Positions 34,070 to 46,208 of a stretch of DNA of 64,000 nt are shown here, in pieces. Origin of the DNA: Adiantum capillus-veneris (lineage: Eukaryota; Streptophyta; Polypodiopsida; Polypodiales; Pteridaceae); NCBI GenBank assembly GCA_014529385.2, contig CM043956.1:88221221-88285220 (forward strand), read 5' to 3'. Each line of letters opens with the position of its first letter. Within the stretch, counting starts at the first letter, position 1. The position numbers and the translations under genes are program-made. The notes beneath the pieces are model-generated. The model saw only the letters and a program-made list of their open reading frames with translations, made no database searches and was not told where the DNA came from.

Positions 34070-34383
34070 ATTTTGGACTACATTGTTGCCCAATTACGAA
34101 TACTGCAAATTTAAAAGGCTTGCGGACTCTCCAGCTAGTTGGGACCAAGTTTTAACGTGACAAGATTCCTATGCTTGATAATAGCTTCTAGAAGGACATT
34201 TGTAAGCTTGGTGCTTGAGAGATCCAAGGAAGTAAGGCCGGTCAGATTTCCAAATGAGATAGGATTGCCTTTGACATTAAAGTTGCATACAAATGGCCAA
34301 AGCGGTCCCATTATAGTTAATACCGAAAGATGCATCTCAAGCACCAGTTTGAAGAGCTTCTTGGTCGAAAAACAAAATAACAT
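34070..34383 (-). pseudogene. Leucine-rich repeat protein fragment
   Basis: The minus-strand ORF 34383-34135 contains tandem plant LRR units: FGNLTGLTSLDLSSTKLT, then IIKHRNLVTLKLGPN. After a frameshift, ESASLLNLQYS and LGNN continue to about 34070. This spacing (LxxLxxLxLxxN) is typical of plant receptor-like kinases or proteins. Only about three units remain and no kinase domain is seen, so it is a gene fragment probably carried by an element. Confidence 0.7.
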
Positions 34384-34649
34384 TGTTTCTTAAAAGAGAT
34401 ATTATAAGTCAGGCAAGTATGCATTCCATAAAGCATGCAACTGTTCCAAGGTAGCTGCATATGCACACAATTATAGTACTATGTTGTATCATAGAGAATG
34501 CTGGACAACTCCCTCACATATCATCAGAGAGATAGTAGGCTACAGTGAAATGTTCTAAGGATAATTATTAAGATTAAATATTGTTGCATGACCGGAAACC
34601 TAAGGGGGAAGATACACTCTGCACGAGATTCCTACTTTGTGGCAAACAA

Positions 34650-35262
<613 letters not shown>

Positions 35263-36596
35263 CATGTATGGAAGCCACATTACCTCAGTATGCGTGATGT
35301 GCGGCAAGAAACATGGCGCTATAGTGTGGTGTGTGGGAGGAATTTGCAGAGCAACGATGTGGGGTCTCCCTAGTTGGTGAGTAGGTCAAGACCCTTGTAT
35401 TGACAAAAATAACAAAATAAACATAGATATTGGGGGTACTATTGATGACTACTACTGTATGGAGTTCGTGATGTGAGACAAGCAGCATGGGACTACGCAC
35501 GGCTAGGTAGGGAGGAGACAGGAGCATATGTGTGGTCTGCATGGCAACAATTCTCTACACCCGCATGGTCTCTGGTGGGCGGCTGTGAAGAGGAAGAGAG
35601 AGAATATAGAGAACTCCAGTTTGGGAGGGGAGGTGCACCATTGGAACTGAGAGAGGGTGAGGGACGGTTGGTGGCTATGAGATCTTCTGAGGTGGGTTGG
35701 TAGTCGCTGCAGGGCATCAGTATGATGTTAGGCCCAGAGGAAGAGAGTCAGTCCATGTGGTGTACATGCACTACAGGGCTCAAGTAGTGTGTGTGTGTGT
35801 GGTTGAAGTTTCACACAAGATCAACCGCCATGCAATGTTGTTGAGATCGCTCCCATGCGCTATAGTGAACACTCAAGATAGGGCCGCTTCAGCGCCACCA
35901 ATAGGCGAATAAAAAAGTCTACAATTTTGCCTATGGCATGAGGGTAACCTGAAGGTAACCTTGCCTTGCATGCAATACGCTACCACTGTCCCATTAAGTG
36001 GATTTCATATTGTCTTCGAGAGTTTTTCATCACTCACAAATCCTCTCTGAAAACCCAACACCAATTAAGACTACACTTTTCTCCTGTTTTTGAGACTGCT
36101 TGCAGCGTGCATGAATTATGGTCGCACCAAAGAATTAGCTGCCGGCCTCCCACACAGGGTAGAGGTACCTACTAATAAATTTGGCTACTTCCCATTGGCG
36201 ATGTCTTCAGCCTTGGATCTAGCTCTTGGATGCCCCTAGAGTTGTATTTATGGTGGCAAACCCTTTATCTCTTGGGGTTAGTTTCTATGGCAAGAGTAAG
36301 CAACACAAGAAACAAATTTTTCACTTTCTTGGGATTGTTTCCAACTATCTTAAATTGACACCATCTTGAGTAACAACATACTGTAATCATAAATGAATGA
36401 ATTAGCATACCTGACGCTTGGCATAGTGCATAATCAACGACGTATGCGAAGAGAGAGAGACAGCGAGAGGGAGAGAGGAGGAGAACATGCGCAAGTGCAC
36501 CTTCTAGAGTGGAGTGCTACGCCTGGCACGTCAAGAAAGAAGAGAGGAGAGGAGAGAAGTATAAGACAACACTCGATGCAATCTACCCCCATGCAA
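35263..36596. other. Unassigned sequence upstream of TIM pseudogene
   Basis: No recognised gene. Contains a GT run (35789-35804), a GA/CT-rich tract at 36450-36484, and on the minus strand a good splice-donor-like CAG|GTATGC near 36413. It could be captured 5' sequence of a host gene, but I see no coding match. Confidence 0.35.
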
Positions 36597-36735
36597 GAGT
36601 GACCATTTCCCTCTTGCAAGTATTTCATTTATAGATTTCTTGAATGGTCAAATTGAATACAAACTGGCAGGCCGGCCATATTTGACCAAAGCTCATAAAA
36701 GAACACTTGAAAAGATAATGCCCTTCTGTATATAT
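36597..36735 (-). repeat. LTR-like direct repeat, copy 2 (with TATA box)
   Basis: Homologous to 32185-32325, same orientation. The minus-strand CTATAAAT box is at 36634-36627. With copy 1 it brackets the TIM and LRR fragments. Confidence 0.6.
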
Positions 36736-37099
36736 ATTTCTGTAAGTTTCAAGAACATTAAATACCCTTCTATTGAACTCACATGATAGGTTACAGTTTT
36801 GATTAGGTGACCTCCCCGAGGCATGATTCCATGCTTTGGTTTTGCAATTTTATGATTTTCGGTCTTTCATGACTCCCACATATGATCTCCAAGGAGATCA
36901 TAGATCTGGAATCTATGTGTTGAGCTCTTTCTATAGATATGCTACATGATATGGTTTTACCCACTAGATTTTAAATTTCATTTATGGAGAAAACTTTGAA
37001 TCCAAATAAAGTAGCCATTTTTCCTGTTTGAATTGAAAAACTATCCTTTGATCACTTTCTTAATACTAAAGGTTTGACTTCCTTAACTGCCAAATAAAC

Positions 37100-37560
37100 A
37101 GGCCCTCCTAGACCCCATTCTCTTCCTAATGGACTATAGTATCTTTTTGCCAATTTAGCATAATAATTTTGGTGGCACGTAGGATTTTTGCCCGTAATTT
37201 TTCTCAATCAAGTCTTGGGAATCTTAAGTAAGACCCAATCATTTGATTTAAACTTTATGGCCCTTCTGTGTTTGTTAGCGTCAAATTTTTGCCTTTTTTG
37301 GGAGATGGATATAGCTTCCTTAATATTTTGGAAAGATTCTTGTAGGTATCAGCTATACTCATTGGCATCGAAGATCTTCCCATGTACCTTAAGTAGCAAG
37401 GGACTTTTAGGTCTTCCCTCAATGATTTCAAAATGTACCTTTTGTATAGTAGTATGGATAGTGTTATTTTACGAATACTCTACAAGTGGTAGATACTTCT
37501 CCCATTGTGAGCATTGATCTGCTTCTATAACATATGTATTTAGTAAATCAAGAATTGTAA
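37100..37560 (-). pseudogene. Ty3 integrase C-terminal part, element F
   Basis: The minus strand reads QWEKYLPLVEYS, VHFEIIEGRPKSPLL, FQNIKEAISISQKRQ and DWVLLKIPK in one frame with few stops. This is the region after the catalytic core of a chromovirus-like integrase (LxxxEFAYN...GxxP...VxxxL...GDxVxLR). The end fades near 37.1 kb; no chromodomain was recognised. Confidence 0.75.
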
Positions 37561-37566
37561 GGTTAG

Positions 37567-38050
37567 CTATCTCACTTTGTGTCCATCCGTTCGTGATTGA
37601 TAGACAGAAGAGAAATTTAACCTTGTACCTAGATTTTCATAGAGACCTTTCCAAAAATTAATGGTCGTTCTAGGATCTCTATCTGACATGATGAATGTTG
37701 GAAATCCATGGTGTTTGAAAGTCTGGGATATGCAACGGGTTGCCATAATAGCCTTTTTGACAGTTAAAACGTGTGATTGCTTGCTAAACCTACTGACTAG
37801 TGTCCATGGTGTTTGAAAGTCTGGGATATGCAACGGGTTGCCATAATAGCCTTTTTGACAGTTAAAACATGTGATTGCTTGCTAAACCTACTAAAATTAA
37901 TGGTCGTTCTAGGATCTCTATCTGACATGATGAATGTTGGAAATCCATGGTGTTTGAAAGTCTGGGATATGGTTGCTTCCCTCTATCATACTTTATCTTT
38001 TGGCATCCCACACAATTTCGAACATACTCTTGTATGTCCACTTTCATGGT
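37567..38050 (-). pseudogene. Ty3 integrase zinc finger and core, element F
   Basis: ORF 38047-37862 gives the second half of the HHCC finger (YVRNCVGCQKIKYDRGK). ORF 37833-37567 gives RFSKQSHVLTVKKAIMA and the second-Asp motif FIMSDRDPRTTINFWKGL, then NFSSVYQSRTDG. The catalytic Glu region is damaged at about 37570. Nested duplications have inserted repeated core segments, so this copy cannot be functional. Confidence 0.8.
37657..37972. repeat. Nested tandem duplication (98 bp and larger) in integrase
   Basis: A 90-bp segment beginning TCCATGGTGTTTGAAAGTC recurs 98 bp later (37705 and 37803), nearly identical. The preceding part (AATTAATGGTCGTTC...) recurs at 37657 and 37895. The order implies two successive duplication events. 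Confidence 0.9.
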
Positions 38051-38237
38051 GGGCTAATATAAATACATCTCTACTCCTCAAAGTGTAGGTTTAATCCCTC
38101 TATGCCCCACGTAGGGAGGAGCATGGGTTTCATACATCACTTTCTCATGAAGGGAGTGTAACACATAGCATGTTGCCATGGAGAAGATAAACATCCTACA
38201 AGGTGAATGGTCCCTCTTTCTTCCCTAAGGCAAGGGT

Positions 38238-38760
38238 TCATATTATGTACTTAAAATCATGGTCAATACCATACTCATCTATCATGAAAGATAGATCATT
38301 ATGAGTTGCTATAGACACCACATTTTCCCTTGGTCGCCATGATAGTGCATTGGCTCCTTGATTATACTTACTAGCAATATAAGCAATCTGAAAAATGAAT
38401 TGTGAAATGATTTTTTCCCGCCTCATTTGTTTGTTAGAAAGGCTGGTTTTCTTCATGAAGTACTTGAGACATTGGTGGTCCGTTCGTAAGATAAATGGAG
38501 TCCACAATAGACAGTGCTTCCATGTGTCTAGGGCATGTAGAATAGCTAATAGCTCTTTTTCTATATGCCCAGCACTCACTCATCAGTATTGAGTATTTTC
38601 CTTTCATATGTTATGAAATGCCCTTCTTGGAGCAAAACTATTCAAAGCCAATATCCACAAGCATCACATTGGACCTCAAACGGCTTTGAGGGGTCCGGTA
38701 GTGTAAGCACTTGTTAGGAGGTAATATTTTCTTTAAGCTTATCAAAAGCATTTTTCTCTT
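38238..38760 (-). pseudogene. RNase H of element F
   Basis: ORF 38579-38238 carries GHIEKELLAILHALDTWKHC, FILRTDHQCLKYFM and GANALSWRP, the standard Ty3 RNase H with the Glu and TDH Asp present; the final Asp of ADALS is Asn. Upstream to about 38690 the frame is readable with stops (CDACGYWL, LQEGHFITYERK). Confidence 0.8.
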
Positions 38761-39051
38761 TAGCAATCCATGCATACTTAACGTTCTTTTTTCTTAAGTC
38801 ATATAATGGTTTCGCTGTTTCAAAGAAATTGTCTATGAAGCGCCTATAGTATGCGCACATACCAACAAAGCTTTGTAGCTCATGTAGATTCCTTAGATTA
38901 GGCCATCATTTTATTACCTCTAGTTTGATGGATCCATATAGATACCATATTGAGAGATAATGTTACCTAAATACTAAATCTCTTGAAGGAAAACTTCACT
39001 CTTATTTTGGTTAATAAAAAAATTATTCTCCCTCAAAGATTGAAAATTTAC

Positions 39052-39468
39052 CTATAGATATTGCTTATGCTCCTCAAGAGAATTGGAGTAGATGATAATA
39101 TCATCAAATAATACTCTAGTGAACATGTGGTAGGGCCTAAAAGTTTTATCCATAAGGTGGTTGAATGTGGCCGGAGCATTTGTCGAGCTAAAAGGCATGA
39201 CAAGATATTCATAAAGACCAAACGTTCCACTTTTTAGATCAATCCTACTGAAGTAGGTAGAGCCTTGTAGCTTATCAAATAGACCTTCTACCCATGGTAC
39301 AAGAGATTTCTTTTTGATAGTGATTAGGTTTAGTTCTCTATAGTTGACACACATATGTTATGTGCCAGCTTGTTTTTTTGCACTAGTAGGACTAGTGAAC
39401 AAAAGGGAAAGGAACTAGGCCTCATCATCCCCTTATCTACCAGTTCATGTACTTGCAAGAATCGGGGA
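39052..39468 (-). pseudogene. Reverse transcriptase of element F (internal deletion)
   Basis: Minus-strand homologue of the RT at 25.3-25.78 kb: [44 protein letters not shown] and catalytic [17 protein letters not shown]. About 18 codons between LKSG and TFGLYEY are missing without loss of frame, removing the conserved YHQIRI segment. Upstream it breaks off near 39470. Together with 37.1-38.8 kb it is one minus-strand chromovirus-type Pol. Confidence 0.85.
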
Positions 39469-39469
39469 A

Positions 39470-40190
39470 GGGGAATCAGGAAGGGATCATGAGAAAGAAG
39501 AGGAATCGGAAGGGGGGAGTAGTAAGATCAAGGCTCTCTTGATCTTTTTTGCTCTCTCTATCTCTCCCTCTATGAAGGCCTGGAATAGCAACGGGAAAAG
39601 AACATGAAAGGCATAAGAAAGGGGAAAGAGGAGGACAAAGCTTCTACCTTTTGTTATTTATTTATCTCTTTCTATATCAACCTTGAGAAGATTAGACTAA
39701 GGTAGTTTATAGAGAGAAGATGAATCGCGTCTGCGCATTGAGTGGAAATAAATTTTCTTCTAAATTTTGATAGGCAAAGGAGATAAGCAGGATGAAATTT
39801 ATGTGGCAGGTTATGGATTGTTTCCATTGGGTTTGGGTTATCTGAATAGGGGATTTCAAATCAACAAGCATACTGACATTGGCATATGGAACTGATTTGT
39901 ATCAAGGGTTGTAGATATCTGATTAATGGAAACATCTTCTAATTACCAGTATCAATTAAGCATTAATATCTTTTCTAAGTTGGGTTTTAGCCATTAACTC
40001 TGTTCCGATCTATGATATTCTCTTGCAATTCTCTGTAAGAATCTCTATATTGTCTTATTAACACTAAATCGGCCTTAGCGGCTCTGGTTTCCCTTGGCTT
40101 GCACATAGACTGCTTCTCTGTCTATAGTCAAAAGCTCGATGCTTTCCCGTTTGACCCTGGAGATACATGCACTCTGATAATTTGGTGAGC
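39470..40190 (+). mobile_element. Possible LTR plus PBS-like end (weak)
   Basis: The stretch has an AT-rich body, a CT-rich part at 39540-39575, and near 40179 the phrase ATTTGGTGAGCCCAATGTGA, which resembles the LTR end and PBS of some plant Ty3 elements. No partner LTR was found and the tRNA match was not verified. Confidence 0.3.
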
Positions 40191-40564
40191 CCAATGTGAA
40201 CTTGACCAGGGTAGATTTGGATCCAACCATGTCGACAAACCAAGAGAGAGAGAGAGATGCATCAGATTATGGGGTTAATGGCTGCTATTTTGTAGCAGTA
40301 GTAGTATGCAGGTCAAATGAAGAGTATGAATCAAAACTAAGGTACCACTTTGAAAACTGAGAATCGAGAATTGCAACATTCTGCATGTAAAAAGTGAATT
40401 GGATGGATTTCAAGGGCAGCATAACATAGAAAATTTTCAAGTATCGAAGCCAGTCATGGAAAATAGGCAATCTAAATCGTCTGATAACTAGAAACAAGAG
40501 ATGCTGCTACAATTAGCACTTTAACATACCAAACACTCGATTTTCTATAAACAGGGTATTTTTT

Positions 40565-40873
40565 ATGGTTATGAGATCAGTAGGATACTTGGAGTGCTAT
40601 GACAAGGAGTTGGAACTGCCTGGGGTGCCAAAAGAGACCAAGATTCTAAAATTTGATAGGTTTGTGATCCCAAATTTCATTGAGCAAGTCCAAGGGCTTC
40701 AACAACAACATTTGCATAGTTATAGAGATTTTAAAGCTGTAGTTATCCGAGAACATTGGGATCCAAGCATGTATGAAGATGATGAGGAATATGTTAATGT
40801 ACCTACCTATGCGGGGGTTTGCAAGCAGATTAGGGCTAAGCTTGGAACTTCTATTCAACGAATGCTTGCTTGA
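40565..40873 (+). CDS. Unrecognised ORF, 102 aa
   Basis: Hydrophilic ORF with ELPGVPKETKILKFDRF and an acidic YEDDEEYVNVP stretch. No domain recognised. It and the ORFs to 42004 share strand and similar acidic character and may be one interrupted gene, possibly a retroelement gag. Confidence 0.35.
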   Translation: MVMRSVGYLECYDKELELPGVPKETKILKFDRFVIPNFIEQVQGLQQQHLHSYRDFKAVVIREHWDPSMYEDDEEYVNVPTYAGVCKQIRAKLGTSIQRMLA

Positions 40874-41085
40874 GGATGATAGGTTATTATAGAATAAAGA
40901 TGATAAACAGGTTTTCCAAGTTGTCTATGCAAAGCTTGGACCGGAGTTGCAGATTCCATGAAGTTAAGGACTTACAAGGTCATGAAAAGCATCAAGATTC
41001 AGAGGGTCTCTATACACATGAGGGCTCACAGGGTATGGATGTACATGACCATCTATAAGACTTGTGTTTATCATATTTATAGGGT

Positions 41086-42004
41086 TTGGATATACCAGAT
41101 TTTAAGAGATTGAATGTGCAAGAGTATGTGCTTGCAGGTATGCAAAGTGATGATTTAGAGGGGACACGACCAGATTTTAAGAGATTGAATGTGCAAGAGT
41201 ATGTGCTTGCAGATATGAAAAGTGATGATTTAGAGGGGACACAGGGCTCTATTTACGGGAGGATGATCATGAAGTTGATGATGCTTATTCAAAGGGGGTG
41301 CACAAAAAAGTGAAATCTTGGTGCTGCACATGATTGGTTGCATTGTGCCGATGATACAGACAAGACAGTAGATGAAATTTTTAGTGTGCATGCTGAGGTT
41401 TTTGCTACAAAAGTGCAAAGATATTTGGATGAGAGGGAGAAACTTGATGAGCAGTCTTCTACAGCAGATGTGGCTAGTATGCATACCATGTGTGAGAAGA
41501 CTAGTTTGCAGCCTGAGATATGCACGATAGAGGAATATTTTGAAGCGGTGGACCTTGATCTCATGTGATTATTGGATGAATCTTTGGAGGGATTCTCGAT
41601 TACAGATGCCAAGGGTAGTGAGAAATTTGGTTTCATGCATAAGAAATGTGGTTGATGATGACCTTATATAGTTGTTGGATGATGCTCTATTGGGGTTTGG
41701 GCCTATGAAAACTAGGGGAATGTTTTCTAATGCATCTTGGGAATCTGATAAAGAGGGTTTTACCAAAGACTTAATGTATCCAAATATGCAGGATCGGAAT
41801 TTTGATGCTAGAGGGGGTAAAGTTGAATTACCAATCCTCCTACCTATGATAGATGATCAACAATTAGATAAGCTAGTTGCACAAGGGATATGGAATTATA
41901 TAGTGATACATGTTCTTGTATGGGATTTTGTGTTACCCTATGATGTAGGGAATGTTGAGCTAGCTTTTGATCCAGGAGGAAATACTTATACGCATGGTCC
42001 ATAG
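41086..42004 (+). pseudogene. Unrecognised acidic ORFs with internal repeats
   Basis: Three ORFs (41086-41313, 41338-41568, 41672-42004). The first holds a 25-residue tandem duplication (PDFKRLNVQEYVLA...). Two related phrases, DLM-stop-LLDESLEGF (about 41560) and DLI-stop-LLDDALLGFG (about 41660), both carry a stop codon at the same place, so a repeated module is present. The last ORF has LPMIDDQQLDKLVAQGIWNY. I recognise no family, and no RT or protease signature was seen. Confidence 0.4.
41095..41244 (+). repeat. 75-bp in-frame tandem duplication
   Basis: Units 41095-41169 and 41170-41244, about 95% identical, 25 codons each. Confidence 0.9.
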
Positions 42005-43399
42005 CAATTGATTGATATATCGTTGGATATGGATATGTGCATGGTTAGGGCAGTTGACTTAAATACCATATGATCTAGTTGGGGTTCTTGATAATTTATG
42101 AGTTAATTATTGCTTATGCTATATTACTGGAAACTTCTTGTGTTTTCCCTATGATCTTGGAAAAGGGTATATTCTAATAAGGTCACATGTTGCAAAATTT
42201 CTCAAAGCATGTTCATAGTGGGCAGTATGTATGTCTTTATAGGTTTTACTTGCAGTTTGGAGTAATGGTTGGCACATATAGCAAAGGAAGTGTAGGTTTA
42301 GAGGGGGTGGCTGTCATGCCGCTTCGCGGACACGTGATGAAAGACGAGAATCTGCAGGCCATTTCAAGGTTTTGGCAAAAGATGTTATGTCATTACGATG
42401 ATTGAATGGATGGTTTATGTGGGTTTCTAGACCAAGATGGGCTCCAGATAGGGCATGCTAGGATGGCAAGTGAAGAATGTTTGAGGGGCTAGTTTTTGGC
42501 CCAAGTATGTAGAGCTTCAGGTGTTGAAGAAACAGGTCCAAACGGCTCGTCAAACGAAGTGCAACATACGAGGCTTTGAAGCTGGAAGTGATTGCAGATC
42601 CGAGAGGATAGGCCAAGTGATGCTAGGTATCCCAAGCCATTTTGGGGCTATGGGTGTGCAGTGATTGATTTGTGAAGCCTGCTGGTCTTTTTAGATTGAC
42701 AATTGAAGCTTTGGATTGCAAGTTATTAGTAGTCAAAGTTTTTTTGGGGGCTAAGTTGGTACCAGTTTTTCCGCATCAAGAAATGTATTTTTTGGTGTTT
42801 TTTGGAGCTTGACATGGTTCGAGAGGGTGATGCTCAATATATGGGGCTCGCAGGAAGGGACGTACCGTCAATCAAAACCTGGGGCAGGAAGATATAACAA
42901 GTTCAAGTGTGTGTGAGTTGTCAATTGGGTGTTAGCAGATGATTTGGTGCCAATTTTTGGTTCGTTGTTCGATGCCATGCAAGGACCAGAATTCAAAGAG
43001 GTTGGTACAACTCAAAAGTCCGCAGTGAGACGTTCTAGTGGGGTGTCCCCAATCGGTCAGCGCGTTTGGGTGCACCACATGGCAGGCAGTCAAAAAAGGA
43101 AGAAAATTTGAGCTATAAGGGTGAAATTTTTAAAAAACGTTGGAGGCCATTAGGAGGGGAGCCCTTGGAGGGCTGCTATGTGGCATCGATTGGCCCCATA
43201 TGCACACGCAAGCAAGAAAAACATGGGGTACCTAGGCTACATCAGGCGCCTAATGTGGCTAGTGATGAGGAGTAAGGGCTCGTGAGCTTGTGTGGATATG
43301 GCACCTTGCGCTACGGGCACTGCTCACGGTCAAGTTTGATGGTGGGGGCGATTAAGGGCGGCACGTAGGCATCCGATAACACTCGGTTGGAGGTGCACC
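42005..43399. other. No recognised gene
   Basis: Short ORFs only. It includes a phrase, AACGGCTCGTCAAACG (42541-42556), of a kind common in plant LTR/leader sequences, and somewhat GC-richer DNA at 43030-43440. It may hold the 5' part of copia D' or LTR remnants. Confidence 0.4.
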
Positions 43400-44166
43400 A
43401 TGCTGACGTGGCACCCGTTACGGGGGGTTGATTCCCTTGCACTTGCTAGACTTGGCCTTGTTGTGAATTTTTTGGATGAGAGATGTACAATTCATGATCT
43501 AAGTTTTGGTGATGAATCATCGCATTTGCATTTTGTTTCGTGGGGGTTGTATAAGCTCACTTTGTATGACAAGTGTGAGTAGAATTTTGCAAATGCAATT
43601 GTGGATTCAAGATTGTTTGAGATGCAAAATTTTGACATGTACATTTTGGGCATCTAAAGTTTTCCAGCTTGGTGTGTTTGGAAAAATCTGATGTGGTTGC
43701 TTCTTTTCCACTTGAAACACCTTCTAAGCATTTATGTAAAGATTGTATTCTGGGTAGGATGCAATGTTTTAAGTTTCCAAAGGATGGTCCTGTAAGGGCT
43801 ACATGCAGAATGCAACTTGTGCATAGTGATGGTTGTGGGCCTATACAAAATCCATCCTTAGGCAATTACCTATACTTTGTAACTTTCAATGATGATTAAT
43901 CCCAGCATGCAATGGGTGCATGGACTCAAGGCAAAGTCCAAAGTGTTCATGTGTTCGTGTTCTTTAAAGGTACTATGGGCACCCTCTATTCAAATTGAGG
44001 GGAGAGTATATGTCTCATGATTTTAATGCATTTTTGGTTGATCATGGGCTAAAACACCAATGTCTTGTTTCTTATTCACCGCGTAAATGGTGTTTCTTAT
44101 GAAAGAAAAAATAGGTTGCTTATGGAGATGGCACAATGTATGGTCATGAGTTAAGCTTTTCCACAT
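43400..44166 (+). pseudogene. Copia D': GAG-pre-integrase and integrase N-terminal part
   Basis: Degraded frames with GLYKLT-like sequence (about 43545), KHLCKDCILGRMQCFKFPK (about 43729-43785, the HxCxxC end of the integrase finger), MQLVHSDGCGP with the first catalytic Asp (about 43818), and LGNYLYFVTFNDD. Stops and shifts follow to 44166. This region is missing from copy D. Confidence 0.75.
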
Positions 44167-44935
44167 TTGTTTGGGTTTGAGGCTATCATGTGTGCTACTT
44201 ATGTACTTAACACGTGTCCTATGAAAGCTCTATTTTCTCTGACTCCTTATGAAGCATGTCATGATAAGAATGCATCTATTGATCACATGCACATTTTTGG
44301 TTGTTTAGCTTATGCTTTGCTGCCACAAATGCAATGCAAAATTACATGATAAGGCTGTTAAATGTATTTTTGTTGGCTACAGTATTGAAAGTAGAGATTA
44401 CAAGCTATACCATATGCAAACATACGTATCTTGCTTTTGCAAGATGTTGTGTTTGTGGATTATGTTAAGCCTCTGTTATCATGTACTAGTTATGTGAGCT
44501 CACAAGACATTTATGACACTTTTTGACCTCTTTATAATCGTGGAAAGCTAAATGTAAATTCCAATGAGCTAAGTGTACAATCTATGGGGGTATCAAAAAA
44601 TGCTACAGATTAGCCTATTACCAATGAAGATGTACATGGTGTACTTGATTTTGAAAGGGCTAAGAATGAAGATGCTAGAATCTAGAGGTATACCAAAATG
44701 GCTAGTGCATACTTTGCATGAGAATAAATTGGCACCTTTGTCTAGTCATAATTGTTCAAGCTCTCACCATGCATCTTATGCATCATATTGTTATGCTTTG
44801 GTTGTTTCTAGTTTATGCAATGTGGATGAACCTATACCTTTTCATAAATCATAGAATCTAAGAAATTGGATGGCTACCATGTACTCAAAATATGATGCAC
44901 TTATAGATAATGACATGTAAAGTTTATGTGATTTG
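44167..44935 (+). pseudogene. Copia D': integrase C-terminus and linker
   Basis: ORF 44167-44349 (MCATYVLNTCPMKAL, SLTPYEACHDKNASIDH) and 44312-44497 (VKCIFVGYSIESRDYKLYH) mirror 16829-17100 of copy D. The linker also aligns (MYNLWGYQKMLQISLL in an off frame, and GIPKWLVHTLHENK). More stops than D. Confidence 0.8.
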
Positions 44936-45420
44936 ACTCTTGGAAAAAGGCCATTGCTACAAAATGGGTTTGCAAGTTGAAACGTAAGCTCGATGGTGGT
45001 GAGATTGGTTGCTACAAGATTCGATTTTTTTCAAATGGTTATGCACAAGATAAACGAATATATTATGCAAAGACATTTTCTCCCAATTTTCATATGACTA
45101 ATGTTTGTTTTCTATGTGTATTTATAGCTCATTTTGGATGGTATGTACATCAATCATACATTATTATTTCTTTCTTGAATGGTGATATATTTGAGGACGT
45201 TTATGTAACATAGCCTTGCAGTTTTGTCAAGAAAGGAAAAGAAGATAAAGTGTGCAAATGTAAGAAAGATTTTTACGGGTTGAATCTATCTCTTTGTGCT
45301 TGGTATGAGGAAGTCGACACTTGTTTGGTTAAATGAGGGTTTTGTAACAGTCCAACAAAAAGCACTTTGCATGTACAGCGTGAGGGTGATGAATTTCTCA
45401 CTGTTTTTCTATATATACAT
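44936..45420 (+). pseudogene. Copia D': N-terminal reverse transcriptase
   Basis: KWVCKLKRKLDGG, then AKTFSPNFHMTNVCFLC, HQSYIIISFLNGDIFEDVYV and LCAWYEEVD, homologous to 17590-17960. The catalytic YVDD block does not follow: at about 45420 the sequence changes, and RT resumes only at about 45890. Confidence 0.8.
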
Positions 45421-45599
45421 GGAAACAACCTTGATTTTCACTTTAGATCTTTACAACACCTCCAAATAAGCATTCTAAACCAAAATTTTATGGAACATGC
45501 ATTAGAATTTATTTTTCTTATTTTTAAAAGACACCCAAAATTTGTGGTTCTTACACATATACAGGAAATAGACTAGGGTTACCACTTTTCGATTAGGTA

Positions 45600-45890
45600 G
45601 GAGATTATAAAATCATCTAGATTTGGTTCATAGTGATCTAAGCAGACCTATGTTGCATAAGTCTCGCGGGGGGGGGGGGGGGGGGGGGGGGGGGGGATTA
45701 TATTTCTTCACTTTCATAGATGAATCTATTAAAAAGGTGTGCGTCTACCTCTTGAAGAAGAAAGACAAAGTCTTTAGTGTCTTCCAAAAATTTGGAGCTA
45801 TGGTGGTCGAGAATCTGTTACGTAAGAACTTGAAGGCTTTGTCTACAAACAATGGGGGAGAGTATGTATCCACTAAATTTAGGGCTGATT
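45600..45890 (+). pseudogene. Copia integrase core fragment inserted inside RT of D'
   Basis: An ORF with LVHSDLSRPM (about 45625-45650), a 29-base G run, YFFTFIDESIKKVCVYLLKK and NNGGEYVSTKF, which is the copia integrase core from first to second catalytic region (Asp of SDNGGE is Asn). It sits between two halves of an RT, replacing the YVDD region, and runs straight into RADLNATFK. This suggests recombination between copia copies or template switching. Confidence 0.75.
45668..45696 (+). repeat. 29-base poly-G tract
   Basis: Uninterrupted G run inside the integrase fragment. The length may be inaccurate in the assembly. Confidence 0.9.
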
Positions 45891-46208
45891 TGAATGCTAC
45901 TTTCAAATGAAATACTTGGGGATCTCACCATCATTACTTGGGCATACAAATTCAAGCAATGTGATGGTGGTTATTCCTTGTGTCAAACAAGCTACATAGA
46001 GACATTACTATGTGCAAACCTATTGCTACTCCCATGGAAGCATGTTTCAAATTGAGTCTCTTCATGATGCTCGTGATCCTCTTGATGTCACTCTTTATCA
46101 CATTGCTATTGGATGCCTTATTTATGTATGCAATACAATGCCATGTATTCAATTTGTAGTCCGAGATGTTAGTAGATTTATGCATAGCCCATGGGCTAAG
46201 GGTTAAAG
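45891..46208 (+). pseudogene. Copia D': C-terminal reverse transcriptase
   Basis: Frame-shifted HHYLGIQ, IATPMEACFKLS, VTLYHIAIGCLIYVC and FMHSPWAKG, homologous to 18100-18430 of copy D. Interrupted at about 46209 by a MITE-like insertion. Confidence 0.75.

Noticed and set aside
35473-35717. Overlapping ORFs on both strands upstream of the TIM pseudogene
   Set aside because: No recognised motif, compositional bias only, and neither strand continues into a longer frame.
40179-40200. Firm PBS call at TTTGGTGAGCCCAATGTGA
   Set aside because: I could not match it securely to a tRNA 3' end and no LTR pair supports it; kept only as a weak LTR candidate.
45623-45700. Poly-glycine protein segment
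   Set aside because: Produced by the 29-base G run inside a copia integrase fragment; probably slippage or sequencing error.
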